From NCBI GenBank assembly GCA_052244495.1, contig JBQPXH010000013.1: 64,000 nucleotides of DNA. One strand, 5' to 3'. Origin of the DNA: Cereibacter_A sp052244495 (GTDB lineage: Bacteria > Pseudomonadota > Alphaproteobacteria > Rhodobacterales > Rhodobacteraceae). The notes under the pieces were generated by a model. It saw nothing but the letters and a program-made list of their open reading frames with translations. It did not search any database and had not been told where the DNA came from. This document shows, piece by piece, positions 46,008-55,076 of the stretch (position 1 is its first letter; each line of letters begins with the position of its first letter). The position numbers were made by a program, and so were the translations under genes.

Positions 46008-47045
46008 GTGGCGAAAGAGCCGGCCTCCGCCCTGCATCGGCGACCCCTGACATTGCGCGACGTCTCGGACGCATCGGGCGTGTCGGAAATGACCGTGAGC
46101 CGGGTCTTGCGCAACCGCGGCGACGTCTCAGGCAGCACACGCGAACGGGTTTTGGCCGCTGCGCGCGAGCTTGGCTACGTGCCGAACCGGATCGCCGGGG
46201 CGCTGGCCAGCCAGCGCGTGAACCTCGTCGCGGTCATCATCCCGTCGCTTTCGAACATGGTGTTCCCAGAAGTGCTCACCGGCGTGTCCGAGGTGCTTGA
46301 GGATACCGGCCTGCAGCCGGTCGTCGGCGTGACCAACTACTCGCCCGAGCGCGAGGAGAAGGTGCTCTACGAGATGCTGTCCTGGCGGCCGTCCGGCATC
46401 ATCATTGCGGGGCTGGAGCGGAGCCATGCCGCGCGTGCCATGCTCGAGAACGCGGGGATCCCGATCGTTGAAATCATGGACGTCGACGGCTCGCCCGTCG
46501 ACAACGCTGTGGGGATCTCGCATCGCCGCGCGGGGCGTCACATGGCCGAAGCCATCGTGGCAGCGGGCTATCGCCGGATCGGGTTTCTCGGCACGATGAT
46601 GCCGCACGACCACCGCGCGCGGAAGCGGCTCGAGGGCTTCGAGGAGGCGCTTGCGGCGGCGGGCCTGTATGTCGAGGATCGCGAATTCTACTCCGGAGGC
46701 TCGGCGCTGCTGAAGGGGCGCGAGATGACCGAGGCGATCCTCTCCCGCTCGCCGGATCTGGATTTCCTTTATTACTCCAATGACATGATCGGGGCTGGCG
46801 GGTTGCTCTGGTGCCTCAATCACGGCATCGACGTGCCGTCGAAGGTGGGGCTGGCGGGGTTCAACGGGGTGGAACTGGTTCAGGGCCTGCCTTGCCATCT
46901 CGCGACGATGGATGCCTGCCGGCTGGAGATCGGGAGAAAGGCGGCCGAGATCGTCGCGGCCAAGCGATCGGACAGAGCGACCTCAGGGCTGGTCATCGAG
47001 CTTGAGCCCAAGCTCGAGCCCGGCGACACGATCCGCAAGGGCTGA
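46008..47045 (+). CDS. LacI-family transcriptional regulator
   Basis: A 345-residue regulator starting at GTG. The N-terminal HTH is LTLRDVSDASGVSEMTVSRV followed by LRNRGDVSGSTRERVLAAAR, with hinge ELGYVPNRIAGALAS. The periplasmic-binding-like effector domain follows (NLVAVIIPSLSNMVFPEVLT, IIIAGLERS, VGLAGFNG). It resembles GntR-type gluconate repressors of the family; the ligand cannot be told. It is the first chromosomal gene to the right of the prophage. Confidence 0.88.
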   Translation: MAKEPASALHRRPLTLRDVSDASGVSEMTVSRVLRNRGDVSGSTRERVLAAARELGYVPNRIAGALASQRVNLVAVIIPSLSNMVFPEVLTGVSEVLEDTGLQPVVGVTNYSPEREEKVLYEMLSWRPSGIIIAGLERSHAARAMLENAGIPIVEIMDVDGSPVDNAVGISHRRAGRHMAEAIVAAGYRRIGFLGTMMPHDHRARKRLEGFEEALAAAGLYVEDREFYSGGSALLKGREMTEAILSRSPDLDFLYYSNDMIGAGGLLWCLNHGIDVPSKVGLAGFNGVELVQGLPCHLATMDACRLEIGRKAAEIVAAKRSDRATSGLVIELEPKLEPGDTIRKG

Positions 47046-47051
47046 GGGGCC

Positions 47052-47504
47052 TCAGTCGAGGATCGTCACTGACAGGCAGGCCAGCACCACCGCGGTAAGA
47101 ATCAGCCGCAGCCGCATCCACCATTCGGGCGCGAGGCCCTGGCTCCAGAAGCTCCAGTCGAGCAGGAGGAGGCCCGCGAACCCCGCGGCGAGGTAGATGG
47201 CCGCCGAGGTCGGACCGCCGCCGACGAAGAAGAAGGCCCAGAGCGCGGGGATCACCGAAAGCGTGTAGCCCAGGGCGGCCTCGCGACCACTGGTCCTTGT
47301 CGCGAAGCCCCAGAGCACGCCGGACATGAACGACAGGATCACCGTTCCATAGGCGAGACCCGCATAGGGCCCGACGAATCGCGGCCCGAGATTGGCCGCG
47401 CCCCAGTCGCCGATGTCCGGGCGCAGTTCCGTCAACGCACTCCAGAGGAAGGGGAGCAGCCCGGCCAGGCCAAGGATGAGGGCGGAACGCGGGATGCGGG
47501 TCAT
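47052..47504 (-). CDS. DUF3429 membrane protein
   Basis: A 150-residue protein with four to five hydrophobic segments (ALILGLAGLLPFLWSAL, YGTVILSFMSGVLWGFA, LSVIPALWAFFFVGG, LRLILTAVVLACLSVTIL). FMSGVLWG is the family signature. Its start overlaps the upstream transporter stop (ATGA), so it is the last gene of an ispH-transporter-DUF3429 unit. Function unknown. Confidence 0.8.
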   Translation of the reverse strand: MTRIPRSALILGLAGLLPFLWSALTELRPDIGDWGAANLGPRFVGPYAGLAYGTVILSFMSGVLWGFATRTSGREAALGYTLSVIPALWAFFFVGGGPTSAAIYLAAGFAGLLLLDWSFWSQGLAPEWWMRLRLILTAVVLACLSVTILD

Positions 47505-48109
47505 GAGCGCTCGAAGGCAAGCCGCGCGCCGAGTCCGGCGAAGGAGGCTGCGAACAGGCGGCGAATCCAGGTCAGGACGCGTGGACTGGAGAGCAGCGCC
47601 TCGCGCGAGAGCGTGGCCAGGCCGACATAGCCGAGGAAGGTCGCGGCCGTCATTGCGACGAAGCCGGATCCCAGCTCGATCAGAAGGCGGGTCGGCTCGG
47701 CGCTTCCTGTCGGGATGAACTGCGGCAGGAACGCCATGAAGAAGAGTGGCAGCTTCGGATTGAGAAGGTTGAGCAGGATCCCGCGCGCCACGATACGGCC
47801 GGCGGATTGCGGCTCGGCCGCCTGCAGGCGAAGGCCGCCCCGCTCCTGCAGCGTCGCCCAGGCCATCCAGAGCAGGTAGGCCACACCGGCGAACTTGAGC
47901 GCCTGGAACAGGACGGCGCTTGAGTGGAGGATGGCCGCGAGTCCCGCCAGTGCGGCCGCAAGATGCACGGCGGTGGCGAGGGTGCAGCCGAGCACCGCCA
48001 GCAGGCCTGCGCGGGCGCCGCCGCCGATGGTCGCCGAAAGGGTGTAGACGACGCCGATCCCCGGTGCCAGGCAGACGATGAAGGCTGTCAGCAGGAACTC
48101 GGGGCTCAT
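47501..48109 (-). CDS. LysE/RhtB-family exporter
   Basis: A 202-residue membrane protein with about six hydrophobic segments. It starts MSPEFLLTAFIVCLAPGIGV and contains FAGVAYLLWMAWATL, GILLNLLNPKLPLFFMAFLP. These are typical of LysE/RhtB amino-acid exporters. The substrate is unknown. It starts 10 bp after the ispH stop, so it is probably cotranscribed. Confidence 0.87.
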   Translation of the reverse strand: MSPEFLLTAFIVCLAPGIGVVYTLSATIGGGARAGLLAVLGCTLATAVHLAAALAGLAAILHSSAVLFQALKFAGVAYLLWMAWATLQERGGLRLQAAEPQSAGRIVARGILLNLLNPKLPLFFMAFLPQFIPTGSAEPTRLLIELGSGFVAMTAATFLGYVGLATLSREALLSSPRVLTWIRRLFAASFAGLGARLAFERS

Positions 48110-48119
48110 CGTCCGAGGC

Positions 48120-49079
48120 TCACGGTGTCTCGGCGGGCTCGCGCAGGATGCGCGGCACCTTGAACTCGACGCGCTCCTTCACCGTCTCGACGGCCTCGAC
48201 CGTGGTGTCGAACCGCTCGCGGAAGGCCGCGATCACCTCGTCCACCAGCACCTCCGGAGCCGAGGCGCCGGCCGCGACGCCCACCGAGGTGGCACCCTGC
48301 AGCGCCTCCCAGTCGATGTCCGTCGCGCGCTGCACGAGTTGCGCCACGCGGCAGCCGGCGGCACGGCCGACCTCCACGAGGCGGCGGGAGTTCGACGAAT
48401 TCGGCGCGCCGATCACGAGAAGCGCACCGATCCGACCGGCGATGGCCTTCACCGCGCCCTGCCTGTTGGTCGTCGCGTAGCAGATGTCTTCCTTGCGCGG
48501 GATGTCGATCGCGGGGAAACGCTCGCGCAGGGCGGCCACGATTGCGGCCGTGTCGTCGATCGAGAGCGTCGTCTGGGTGATGTAGGCCAGCTTCTCGGGA
48601 TCGCGCACCTGAAGACCCGCCACGTCCTCGACCGTCTCGACCAGCAGCACCTCGCCCTCGGGAAGCTGGCCCATCGTCCCGATCGTCTCGGGGTGGCCGG
48701 CGTGCCCGATCATGATCATCTGCAGGCCGTTCTCGTGGTGGCGTTCGGCCTCGAGATGGACCTTGCTCACCAGAGGACAGGTGGCATCCACATAGACCAT
48801 GTTGCGCCGCTCGGCCTCGGCCGGCACGGACTTGGGCACGCCATGGGCCGAGAAGATGACGGGCCGGTCGGTTGGCGCCTCGTCCAGTTCCTCGACGAAC
48901 ACGGCACCCATGTCGCGCAGCCGGTCGACGACGAACTTGTTGTGCACGATCTCGTGACGCACGTAGACGGGCGGCCCCCATTTCTCGAGCGCCATCTCGA
49001 CGATCTTGATCGCGCGATCCACGCCCGCGCAGAAGCCCCTTGGGGCGGCAAGATATAGGGTGAGGGGAGGCAGTGTCAT
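48120..49079 (-). CDS. ispH: 4-hydroxy-3-methylbut-2-enyl diphosphate reductase
   Basis: A 319-residue enzyme, the last step of the MEP isoprenoid pathway, making IPP and DMAPP. The three Cys ligands of the iron-sulfur cluster are in LAAPRGFCAGVDRAI, VDATCPLVSKVH and ICYATTNRQ. The HEIVHN, SAHGVPKS and GAPNSSNSRRL motifs are present. The ATG at 49079 (MTLPPLTLYLAAPRGF) is the usual start; an in-frame extension to 49172 is unlikely. Confidence 0.96.
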   Translation of the reverse strand: MTLPPLTLYLAAPRGFCAGVDRAIKIVEMALEKWGPPVYVRHEIVHNKFVVDRLRDMGAVFVEELDEAPTDRPVIFSAHGVPKSVPAEAERRNMVYVDATCPLVSKVHLEAERHHENGLQMIMIGHAGHPETIGTMGQLPEGEVLLVETVEDVAGLQVRDPEKLAYITQTTLSIDDTAAIVAALRERFPAIDIPRKEDICYATTNRQGAVKAIAGRIGALLVIGAPNSSNSRRLVEVGRAAGCRVAQLVQRATDIDWEALQGATSVGVAAGASAPEVLVDEVIAAFRERFDTTVEAVETVKERVEFKVPRILREPAETP

Positions 49080-49208
49080 GGGCCGGCTCTCTTCGTCCTG
49101 TGCAGCCCACAGGTATTCCGATCGGAGGCTCAGGTCCAGACCCGGCAGGGCATCCGCCTCAGGATGCCGCATGTTCCGGGCCGCGCGCCCAGGGCGCGCG
49201 CCCGAACG

Positions 49209-49781
49209 TTACTTGGCCTCGACGGCTATCTCTTCCCGCTCCACGCGCGGCTCCCGAGGCGGGCGGCCGATGACTTCGCGCAGCTCGTCCAGTTCGATGA
49301 AATTGTCCGCCTGCCGGCGCAGTTCGTCGGCGATCATCGGCGGCTGGCTGCGGATCGTCGAGACGACCGACACACGAACGCCCTGTCGCTGGAGGCTCTC
49401 CACCAGAGGCCGGAAATCGCCGTCGCCCGAGAAGAGCACGATGTGATCCACCCGAGGGGCCAGTTCCATGGCATCGACCGTCAGCTCGATGTCCATGTTG
49501 CCCTTGACCTTGCGTCGCCCCTGGCTGTCCGTGTATTCCTTGGCCGGCTTCGTGACCATGGTGAACCCATTGTAGTGAAGCCAGTCGACGAGCGGACGGA
49601 TCGGCGAGTAGTCGTCGTTCTCGAGAAGCGCCGTGTAGTAGAACGCCCGCAGCAGCTTGCCGCGGCGCATGAACTCCTGGCGCAGCAGCTTGTAATCTAT
49701 ATCGAATCCCAGCGCCTTCGCGGCGGCGTAAAGGTTCGAACCGTCGATGAACAGCGCCAGCCGTTCGTCCTTGTAGAACAT
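49209..49781 (-). CDS. NYN-domain (LabA/DUF88) protein
   Basis: A 190-residue protein from the ATG at 49781, MFYKDERLALFIDGSNLYAA. FIDGSNLY, a KGNMDIELTVDAM segment and VDHIVLFSGDGDFRPLVESL supply the acidic cluster of the PIN-like NYN ribonuclease fold. The C-terminus is Glu/Arg-rich. It is divergent from folK. Substrate unknown. Confidence 0.87.
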   Translation of the reverse strand: MFYKDERLALFIDGSNLYAAAKALGFDIDYKLLRQEFMRRGKLLRAFYYTALLENDDYSPIRPLVDWLHYNGFTMVTKPAKEYTDSQGRRKVKGNMDIELTVDAMELAPRVDHIVLFSGDGDFRPLVESLQRQGVRVSVVSTIRSQPPMIADELRRQADNFIELDELREVIGRPPREPRVEREEIAVEAK

Positions 49782-49923
49782 TATCCTTGTCCCCTGCGAG
49801 AACCCTTGCCCCGGCCAATCTGCTGTCATCGAGAATAGGTTTCGTTAAGCAAAAATCGACAAGGGGTCGGATATCAGTGTAATACATCTACCGGCAAGCG
49901 GGCCTCATCAGAAACTTATACCA

Positions 49924-50508
49924 TTGGACAGGCCGACTGGAAAGCAAGCTCTGGTTGCACTCGGGTCAAACTTGACTCTTGCGGGAAGGTTCCCTGAGGT
50001 CATTGTCCGAGAGGCGATTTCTGCCGTTGCGCGTGCATTTGGGACGGATTTTCGACCAAGCAGGCTTTACCGTACCCCTTTTTTTCCTGAGGGTCAGGCA
50101 CCCGATTTTGTCAATGCGGCCATGAGCCTGCACCTAACGGAGGAGGCGGAACCGGCGGCGGTTCTCGGCCGGCTGCATGAGATTGAGGCGGATTTTGGCC
50201 GATCGCGGTCAGCCCGGTGGGCGAACCGCACTCTGGACCTCGATCTGATCGCGCTGGGTGATTCGGTTTTTCCGGATACGGCGACCCAGAGCCTGTGGAG
50301 AACTCTGTCGAGGGCCCGGCAGGCGGAGGCTGCGCCAGACATTCCGATCCTTCCGCATCCGAGGCTCCAGGACCGGGCCTTCGTCCTCGTCCCGCTCTCG
50401 GACGTCGCGCCGGGCTGGACGCACCCGCTGCTGGGTCTGACCGTCACTGAGATGCTCGCGGCCGTTCCGGAGCGCGACCGGGCTGCTGTCGTGCCGCTCG
50501 AGGCTTGA
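49924..50508 (+). CDS. folK: 2-amino-4-hydroxy-6-hydroxymethyldihydropteridine pyrophosphokinase
   Basis: A 194-residue enzyme of folate synthesis transferring pyrophosphate from ATP to hydroxymethyl-dihydropterin. It starts at TTG: LVALGSNL, RLYRTPFFPEGQAPDFVNAA and RWANRTLDLDLIALG, the family signature with an Asn in place of the usual Pro-Arg. HPRLQDRAFVLVPLSDVAP follows. An AT-richer leader without a clear Shine-Dalgarno precedes it. Confidence 0.93.
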   Translation: MDRPTGKQALVALGSNLTLAGRFPEVIVREAISAVARAFGTDFRPSRLYRTPFFPEGQAPDFVNAAMSLHLTEEAEPAAVLGRLHEIEADFGRSRSARWANRTLDLDLIALGDSVFPDTATQSLWRTLSRARQAEAAPDIPILPHPRLQDRAFVLVPLSDVAPGWTHPLLGLTVTEMLAAVPERDRAAVVPLEA

Positions 50509-50526
50509 CGCGAAAGGAATCCGCCC

Positions 50527-50555
50527 TTGTCAAGAGGCAGTGCGGCGGCTACATA
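50527..50555 (+). promoter_or_regulatory. Probable promoter of rpoZ
   Basis: TTGTCA, a 17-nt spacer and TACATA lie about 40 bp upstream of the rpoZ start, in the folK-rpoZ gap. Both hexamers fit a housekeeping sigma factor. Confidence 0.5.
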
Positions 50556-50592
50556 GGCCGCTCCATGCCCCCTGTCCGAAACGGAGACTCCC

Positions 50593-50946
50593 ATGGCCCG
50601 CGTGACGGTTGAAGATTGCGTTGACAAGGTCCCGAACCGGTTCGAGCTGGTGATGCTGGCCGCGCATCGTGCGCGCGAAATTGCTTCGGGGTCGCAGCTG
50701 ACGATCGACCGCGACAACGACAAGAACCCGGTGGTCGCCCTCCGCGAGATCGCCGAAGAGACCCAGAGCGCCGAGGCGCTGCGCGAACGGATGATCGAGA
50801 GCCACCAGACCCAGATCGAGGTGGACGAGCCGGAAGAGGATCAGATGGCGCTGCTCATGGGCAGCGAGGTCGATCGCCCGGTCCAGGACGACATGTCCGA
50901 GGAAAAGCTGCTGCGCGCCCTCATGGAAGCGCAGGGACAGAACTGA
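50593..50946 (+). CDS. rpoZ: RNA polymerase omega subunit
   Basis: A 117-residue protein: MARVTVEDCVDKVPNRFELV, MLAAHRAREIASG and NPVVALREIAEE, the full omega pattern. It has an acidic C-terminal extension (VDEPEEDQMALLMGSEVDRP) usual in alphaproteobacteria. It precedes the (p)ppGpp synthetase gene, a widely conserved pairing that fits omega's part in the ppGpp-binding site. Confidence 0.96.
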   Translation: MARVTVEDCVDKVPNRFELVMLAAHRAREIASGSQLTIDRDNDKNPVVALREIAEETQSAEALRERMIESHQTQIEVDEPEEDQMALLMGSEVDRPVQDDMSEEKLLRALMEAQGQN

Positions 50947-50976
50947 TTTCGTATTGAACCTGTTGCGGCCGGGGCC

Positions 50977-53094
50977 ATGATCGACGTCGAAGACCTGATC
51001 GCCCTCGTCCGCAACTACAATCCGCGAACGAACGCCGACCTCATCCGCCGGGCCTATGCCTATGGCCGGCAGATGCATGACGGCCAGTTCCGCCACTCGG
51101 GCGAACCCTATTTCACCCATCCCGTCGCGGTCGCCGCCATCCTCACCGAACAGCGGCTGGATGACGCGACCATCGTGACGGCACTCCTGCACGACACGAT
51201 CGAGGATACCAAGTCCACCTATACCGAGGTCGCGCGCCTCTTCGGCGAGGATATCGCCGAACTGGTGAACGGCGTCACCAAGCTGACGAACCTCGAACTC
51301 TCCTCGGCGCAGTCCAAGCAGGCCGAGAATTTCCGCAAGCTGTTCATGGCGATGTCCAAGGACCTTCGGGTGATCCTCGTCAAGCTCGCCGACCGTCTGC
51401 ACAACATGCGGACAATCAAGAGCATGAAGCCTGAGAAGCAGGCCCAGAAGGCGCGCGAGACGATGGAGATCTTCGCTCCGCTGGCCGGCCGCATGGGCAT
51501 GCAGTGGATGCGCGAGGAACTCGAGGATCTGGCGTTCCGCGTGCTGAATCCGGACGCGCGGAACTCGATCATCCGCCGCTTCATCACGCTCCAGCGCGAG
51601 ACGGGCGATGTGGTGCATCGTATCACCGCCGATATCCGGCTGGAACTGGAGAAGGCGCAGATCGAGGCCGACGTCTATGGCCGCGCGAAGAAGCCCTATT
51701 CGATCTGGCGCAAGATGCAGGAGAAGGACCTCGCCTTCTCGCGGCTCTCGGACATCTACGGCTTTCGCGTGATCTGCAACTCGGTCGGCGACTGTTACCG
51801 GATCCTCGGCGTGATCCACCAGCGCTGGCGGGCCGTGCCGGGACGGTTCAAGGACTACATCAGCCAGCCGAAGTCGAACGGCTACCGCTCGATCCACACG
51901 ACGGTCTCGGGGCGCGACGGCAAGCGCGTCGAGGTGCAGATCCGCACCCGCCAGATGCACGAGGTGGCCGAGGCCGGGGTCGCCGCGCACTGGAGCTACC
52001 GCGAGGGCGTGCGCGTCCACAACCCGTTCGCCGTCGATCCCGCCAAGTGGATCGCGAGCCTGACCGAGCGGCTGGACGAGGACGACCACGACGAATTCAT
52101 GGAGAACGTGAAGCTCGAGATGTACACCGACCAGGTGTTCTGCTTCACGCCGAAGGGCGACGTGCTCCAGTTGCCCCGTGGCGCCACGCCGCTCGATTTC
52201 GCCTATGCGATCCACACCCGGATCGGCCATTCCACCGTCTCGGCCAAGGTCGACGGCATCCGCGTGCCGCTCTGGACCCGGCTGAAGAACGGCCAGTCGG
52301 TCGAGATCATCACCGCCGAAGGACAGCGCCCGCAGGCCTCCTGGATCGACATCGTGACCACGGGCCGCGCCAAGGCCGCCATCCGCCGCAGCCTGCGCGA
52401 GGAGGATCGGGGCCGGTTCGTGAAGCTCGGTCAGGAGCTTGCACGGGCGGCCTTCGACCACGTCGGCCGGAAGTCGACCGACAAGGCGCTGCGCACGGCG
52501 GCGAAGATGCTCGGGCTGTCGGACGAGACGGAACTCCTCGCGCAGCTCGGTTCGGCCGAGCTCACCGCCCGCAAGGTGGTCGAGACCCTCTATCCCGAAC
52601 TTGTCCGTCAGAGCGGCCCCGAGGTGGACGTGCAGCGCCCCGTTGTCGGGCTGTCGGACGACCAGCAGTTCCGCCGTGCAAAGTGCTGCCAGCCGGTTCC
52701 GGGCGAGCGGATCGTAGGCATCACCTATCGCGGGCAGGGTGTCGTCATCCACGCCATCGACTGTCCCGCGCTCGAGGAATTCGAGGAGCAGCCGTCCCGC
52801 TGGATCGACCTGCACTGGCACGCTGGCCGTCATGCGCCTGTGCATACCGTGACGCTGGACCTCACGATTTCCAACGACGCCGGCGTGCTCGGCCGGCTCT
52901 GCACCTTGATCGGTGAGCAGAAGGCCAATATCTCCGACCTGAGGTTCACGGATCGCAAGCCCGATTTCTACCGTCTGCTGGTCGATGTGGATCTGCGCGA
53001 CGTCGAGCATCTGCATACGCTGATGACTGCACTCGAGGCTGAGACGGATGTGGCGCAGATCTCGCGGCACCGCGATCTGAGCAGGAAACCCTGA
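50977..53094 (+). CDS. Bifunctional (p)ppGpp synthetase/hydrolase (Rsh/SpoT)
   Basis: A 705-residue stringent-response enzyme. Domains in order: HD hydrolase (about 40-150; HSGEPYFTHPVAVAAILTEQ, ALLHDTIEDT), synthetase (about 230-350; KPYSIWRKMQEKDLAFSRLS, DIYGFRVICNSVGDCYRILG, KSNGYRSIHTTV), TGS (about 390-450; VFCFTPKGDVLQLPRGATPL), a helical region and a C-terminal ACT domain (VTLDLTISNDAGVLGRLCTL). The intact HDxxED-type motif suggests both activities. Confidence 0.96.
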   Translation: MIDVEDLIALVRNYNPRTNADLIRRAYAYGRQMHDGQFRHSGEPYFTHPVAVAAILTEQRLDDATIVTALLHDTIEDTKSTYTEVARLFGEDIAELVNGVTKLTNLELSSAQSKQAENFRKLFMAMSKDLRVILVKLADRLHNMRTIKSMKPEKQAQKARETMEIFAPLAGRMGMQWMREELEDLAFRVLNPDARNSIIRRFITLQRETGDVVHRITADIRLELEKAQIEADVYGRAKKPYSIWRKMQEKDLAFSRLSDIYGFRVICNSVGDCYRILGVIHQRWRAVPGRFKDYISQPKSNGYRSIHTTVSGRDGKRVEVQIRTRQMHEVAEAGVAAHWSYREGVRVHNPFAVDPAKWIASLTERLDEDDHDEFMENVKLEMYTDQVFCFTPKGDVLQLPRGATPLDFAYAIHTRIGHSTVSAKVDGIRVPLWTRLKNGQSVEIITAEGQRPQASWIDIVTTGRAKAAIRRSLREEDRGRFVKLGQELARAAFDHVGRKSTDKALRTAAKMLGLSDETELLAQLGSAELTARKVVETLYPELVRQSGPEVDVQRPVVGLSDDQQFRRAKCCQPVPGERIVGITYRGQGVVIHAIDCPALEEFEEQPSRWIDLHWHAGRHAPVHTVTLDLTISNDAGVLGRLCTLIGEQKANISDLRFTDRKPDFYRLLVDVDLRDVEHLHTLMTALEAETDVAQISRHRDLSRKP

Positions 53095-53112
53095 CCGGGC
53101 ACGGGGGAAGTC

Positions 53113-53769
53113 TTGGTCTTCAAGCGACGCAATCCACGCACCTGGTGGCAGCTGGCGCAGGAAGCCGTCTGGCCGCGCGGCGGCTGGACACGCGCCGCGC
53201 AATACGTGAAGCACCGCCTGACGCGCCTGCCGGACGAGCCCCATCGCATTGCGCGCGGCATCTTCGCAGGCGTCTTCATCTCCTTCACGCCCTTCTTCGG
53301 CTTCCATCTGCTGGGCGGCGCGCTGCTCGGCTGGATCCTGCGCGGCAACATCCTTGCAGCCCTGCTCGCCACCTTCGTCGGCAATCCGGTCACCATGCCG
53401 CTCATCGCCTTCGTCTCGGTCGAGTTCGGCCACTGGATGCTGGGCATCGACGCGCCGCTGACGATCGTCAACATCTTCAAGGCCTTCTCCGACGCGGGCA
53501 ACGAGCTCTGGGCAAATTTCCTCGCCATCTTCACCGATGAGCCGACGCGCTGGAGCAATCTCGACCGCTTCTTCGATACGATCTACCTGCCCTACCTGGT
53601 GGGGGGCATCCTGCCCGGACTGGCGGCGGGGCTCAGCTTCTACTACCTGACGATTCCCGTCATCGCGGCCTACCAGAAGATCCGCGCCCTGCGGCTCGAG
53701 ACGCGGCGGGCCCGGAAGCGCCGCCGCAAGGCCGCGGAGGCGGATGACGCCGAGGCTGGAAGCCAATAG
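53113..53769 (+). CDS. DUF2062 membrane protein
   Basis: A 218-residue protein starting at TTG with GGGGGAAG upstream. It has a family core RIARGIFAGVFISFTPFFGF, HLLGGALLGWILRGNILAAL, TFVGNPVTMPLIAF, a second hydrophobic block (LVGGILPGLAAGLSFYYLTI) and a very basic C-terminus. Function unknown; it is a stable neighbour of rsh and pdxJ in this group. Confidence 0.87.
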   Translation: MVFKRRNPRTWWQLAQEAVWPRGGWTRAAQYVKHRLTRLPDEPHRIARGIFAGVFISFTPFFGFHLLGGALLGWILRGNILAALLATFVGNPVTMPLIAFVSVEFGHWMLGIDAPLTIVNIFKAFSDAGNELWANFLAIFTDEPTRWSNLDRFFDTIYLPYLVGGILPGLAAGLSFYYLTIPVIAAYQKIRALRLETRRARKRRRKAAEADDAEAGSQ

Positions 53770-53803
53770 GATGGGCCGACATTATTGAGGACGGGCGGAA
53801 GCG

Positions 53804-54562
53804 ATGAGAGCTTTGGGACGGCTGCGGCTTGGCGTGAACATTGACCACGTGGCGACGGTGCGCAACGCGCGCGGCACCTCATACCCGGACCCGCTCCGGG
53901 CCGGACTTCTGGCCGAGGCCGCGGGAGCGGACGGGATCACCGCCCATCTTCGCGAGGATCGCCGCCACATCCGCGACGAGGACATCACCGCGCTGATGCA
54001 GGGCCTCAGGGTGCCGCTGAACCTCGAGATGGCGACGACGGCCGAGATGCAGGCCATCGCGCTCCGCCACAAGCCGCATGCGGTGTGCCTCGTCCCCGAG
54101 CGGCGCGAGGAGCGGACGACGGAAGGCGGCATCGACGTGGCCGGAGATATTCCCCGGCTGAAGGACTTCGTGGCGCCCCTGCGCGAGGCAGGCTGCCGCG
54201 TGTCCATGTTCATCGGCCACGACGTGCGCCAGATCGAGGCCTCGGCCGAGATCGGCGCCGCGGTGGTCGAACTGCATACCGGCCATTACTGCGATCTCTT
54301 CGCCGAAGGCCGTGACGCCGAGGCCGCGCGGGAACTCGAGGCGCTGCGCGAGGGGGCGGCACTCGCCCACTCCCTTGGCCTCGAGGTTCACGCAGGCCAT
54401 GGGATCAGCTACGACACCGTGGCCGAGATCGCGGTCTTCCCGCAGGTGATGGAACTGAACATCGGCCATTTCCTGATCGGCGAGGCGATCTTCCGAGGCC
54501 TCGGCAGCGCGATCGAGGGCATGCGGCGGCGAATGGACGCGGCGCGCGAGGCCGTCGCTTGA
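53804..54562 (+). CDS. pdxJ: Pyridoxine 5'-phosphate synthase
   Basis: A 252-residue TIM-barrel enzyme condensing 1-deoxyxylulose 5-phosphate with 3-amino-2-oxopropyl phosphate. Visible motifs are LGVNIDHVATVRNARGTSYP, DGITAHLREDRRHIRDEDI, LNLEMATTAEM, VCLVPERREERTTEGG, VELHTGHYCDLF, VHAGHGISYDTV and LNIGHFLIGEAIFRGL. It is complete and of standard length. Confidence 0.97.
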   Translation: MRALGRLRLGVNIDHVATVRNARGTSYPDPLRAGLLAEAAGADGITAHLREDRRHIRDEDITALMQGLRVPLNLEMATTAEMQAIALRHKPHAVCLVPERREERTTEGGIDVAGDIPRLKDFVAPLREAGCRVSMFIGHDVRQIEASAEIGAAVVELHTGHYCDLFAEGRDAEAARELEALREGAALAHSLGLEVHAGHGISYDTVAEIAVFPQVMELNIGHFLIGEAIFRGLGSAIEGMRRRMDAAREAVA

Positions 54563-54593
54563 TCGGGAAGACCCGCGACGGGCGAGGAGCGCC

Positions 54594-55007
54594 ATGATCC
54601 TCGGGATCGGCACAGACCTCGCCAACATCGAGCGCATGGAGAAGACGCTCGCCCGCTTCGGCGAACGGTTCCGAAATCGCGTCTTCACGCCGCTGGAACA
54701 GGCCAGGGCAGAACGCCGAGCAGACGTGGCGGGCACCTATGCCAAGCGGTGGGCGGCGAAGGAGGCGTGCTCGAAGGCGCTTGGCACCGGCCTGCGCATG
54801 GGCATCGCCTGGAAGGACATGAGCGTGTCGAACCTCGCCAGCGGCCAGCCCGTCATGCATCTGACCGGCTGGGCGGCCGAGCGACTCTCGGCCATGACGC
54901 CCGCGGGCCACGAGGCGGTGGTTCATGTCAGCCTGACCGACGATCACCCCTGGGCGCAGGCCTTCGTCGTCATCGAGGCCCGCCCGGTGGCAGCCCCGCC
55001 AGCTTGA
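54594..55007 (+). CDS. acpS: Holo-[acyl-carrier-protein] synthase
   Basis: A 137-residue enzyme that transfers phosphopantetheine from CoA to ACP. It has ILGIGTDLANIERMEKTLAR with the metal-binding Asp, KRWAAKEACSKALGTGLR with the catalytic Glu, and VVHVSLTDDHPWAQAFVVIE. pdxJ-acpS-lepB is a common order in alphaproteobacteria. Confidence 0.96.
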   Translation: MILGIGTDLANIERMEKTLARFGERFRNRVFTPLEQARAERRADVAGTYAKRWAAKEACSKALGTGLRMGIAWKDMSVSNLASGQPVMHLTGWAAERLSAMTPAGHEAVVHVSLTDDHPWAQAFVVIEARPVAAPPA

Positions 55008-55076
55008 CTCATCCGGCACCGGCGCGCATGAAGCGCCGGATTGGGCGGCCGGCCCGCAAACAGACAGGCAGAAACC

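Noticed and set aside
50530..53766. 1078-residue minus-strand open frame opposite rsh
   Set aside because: It is an antisense shadow of high-GC coding sequence; the plus strand encodes clear folK-rpoZ-rsh-DUF2062 genes.
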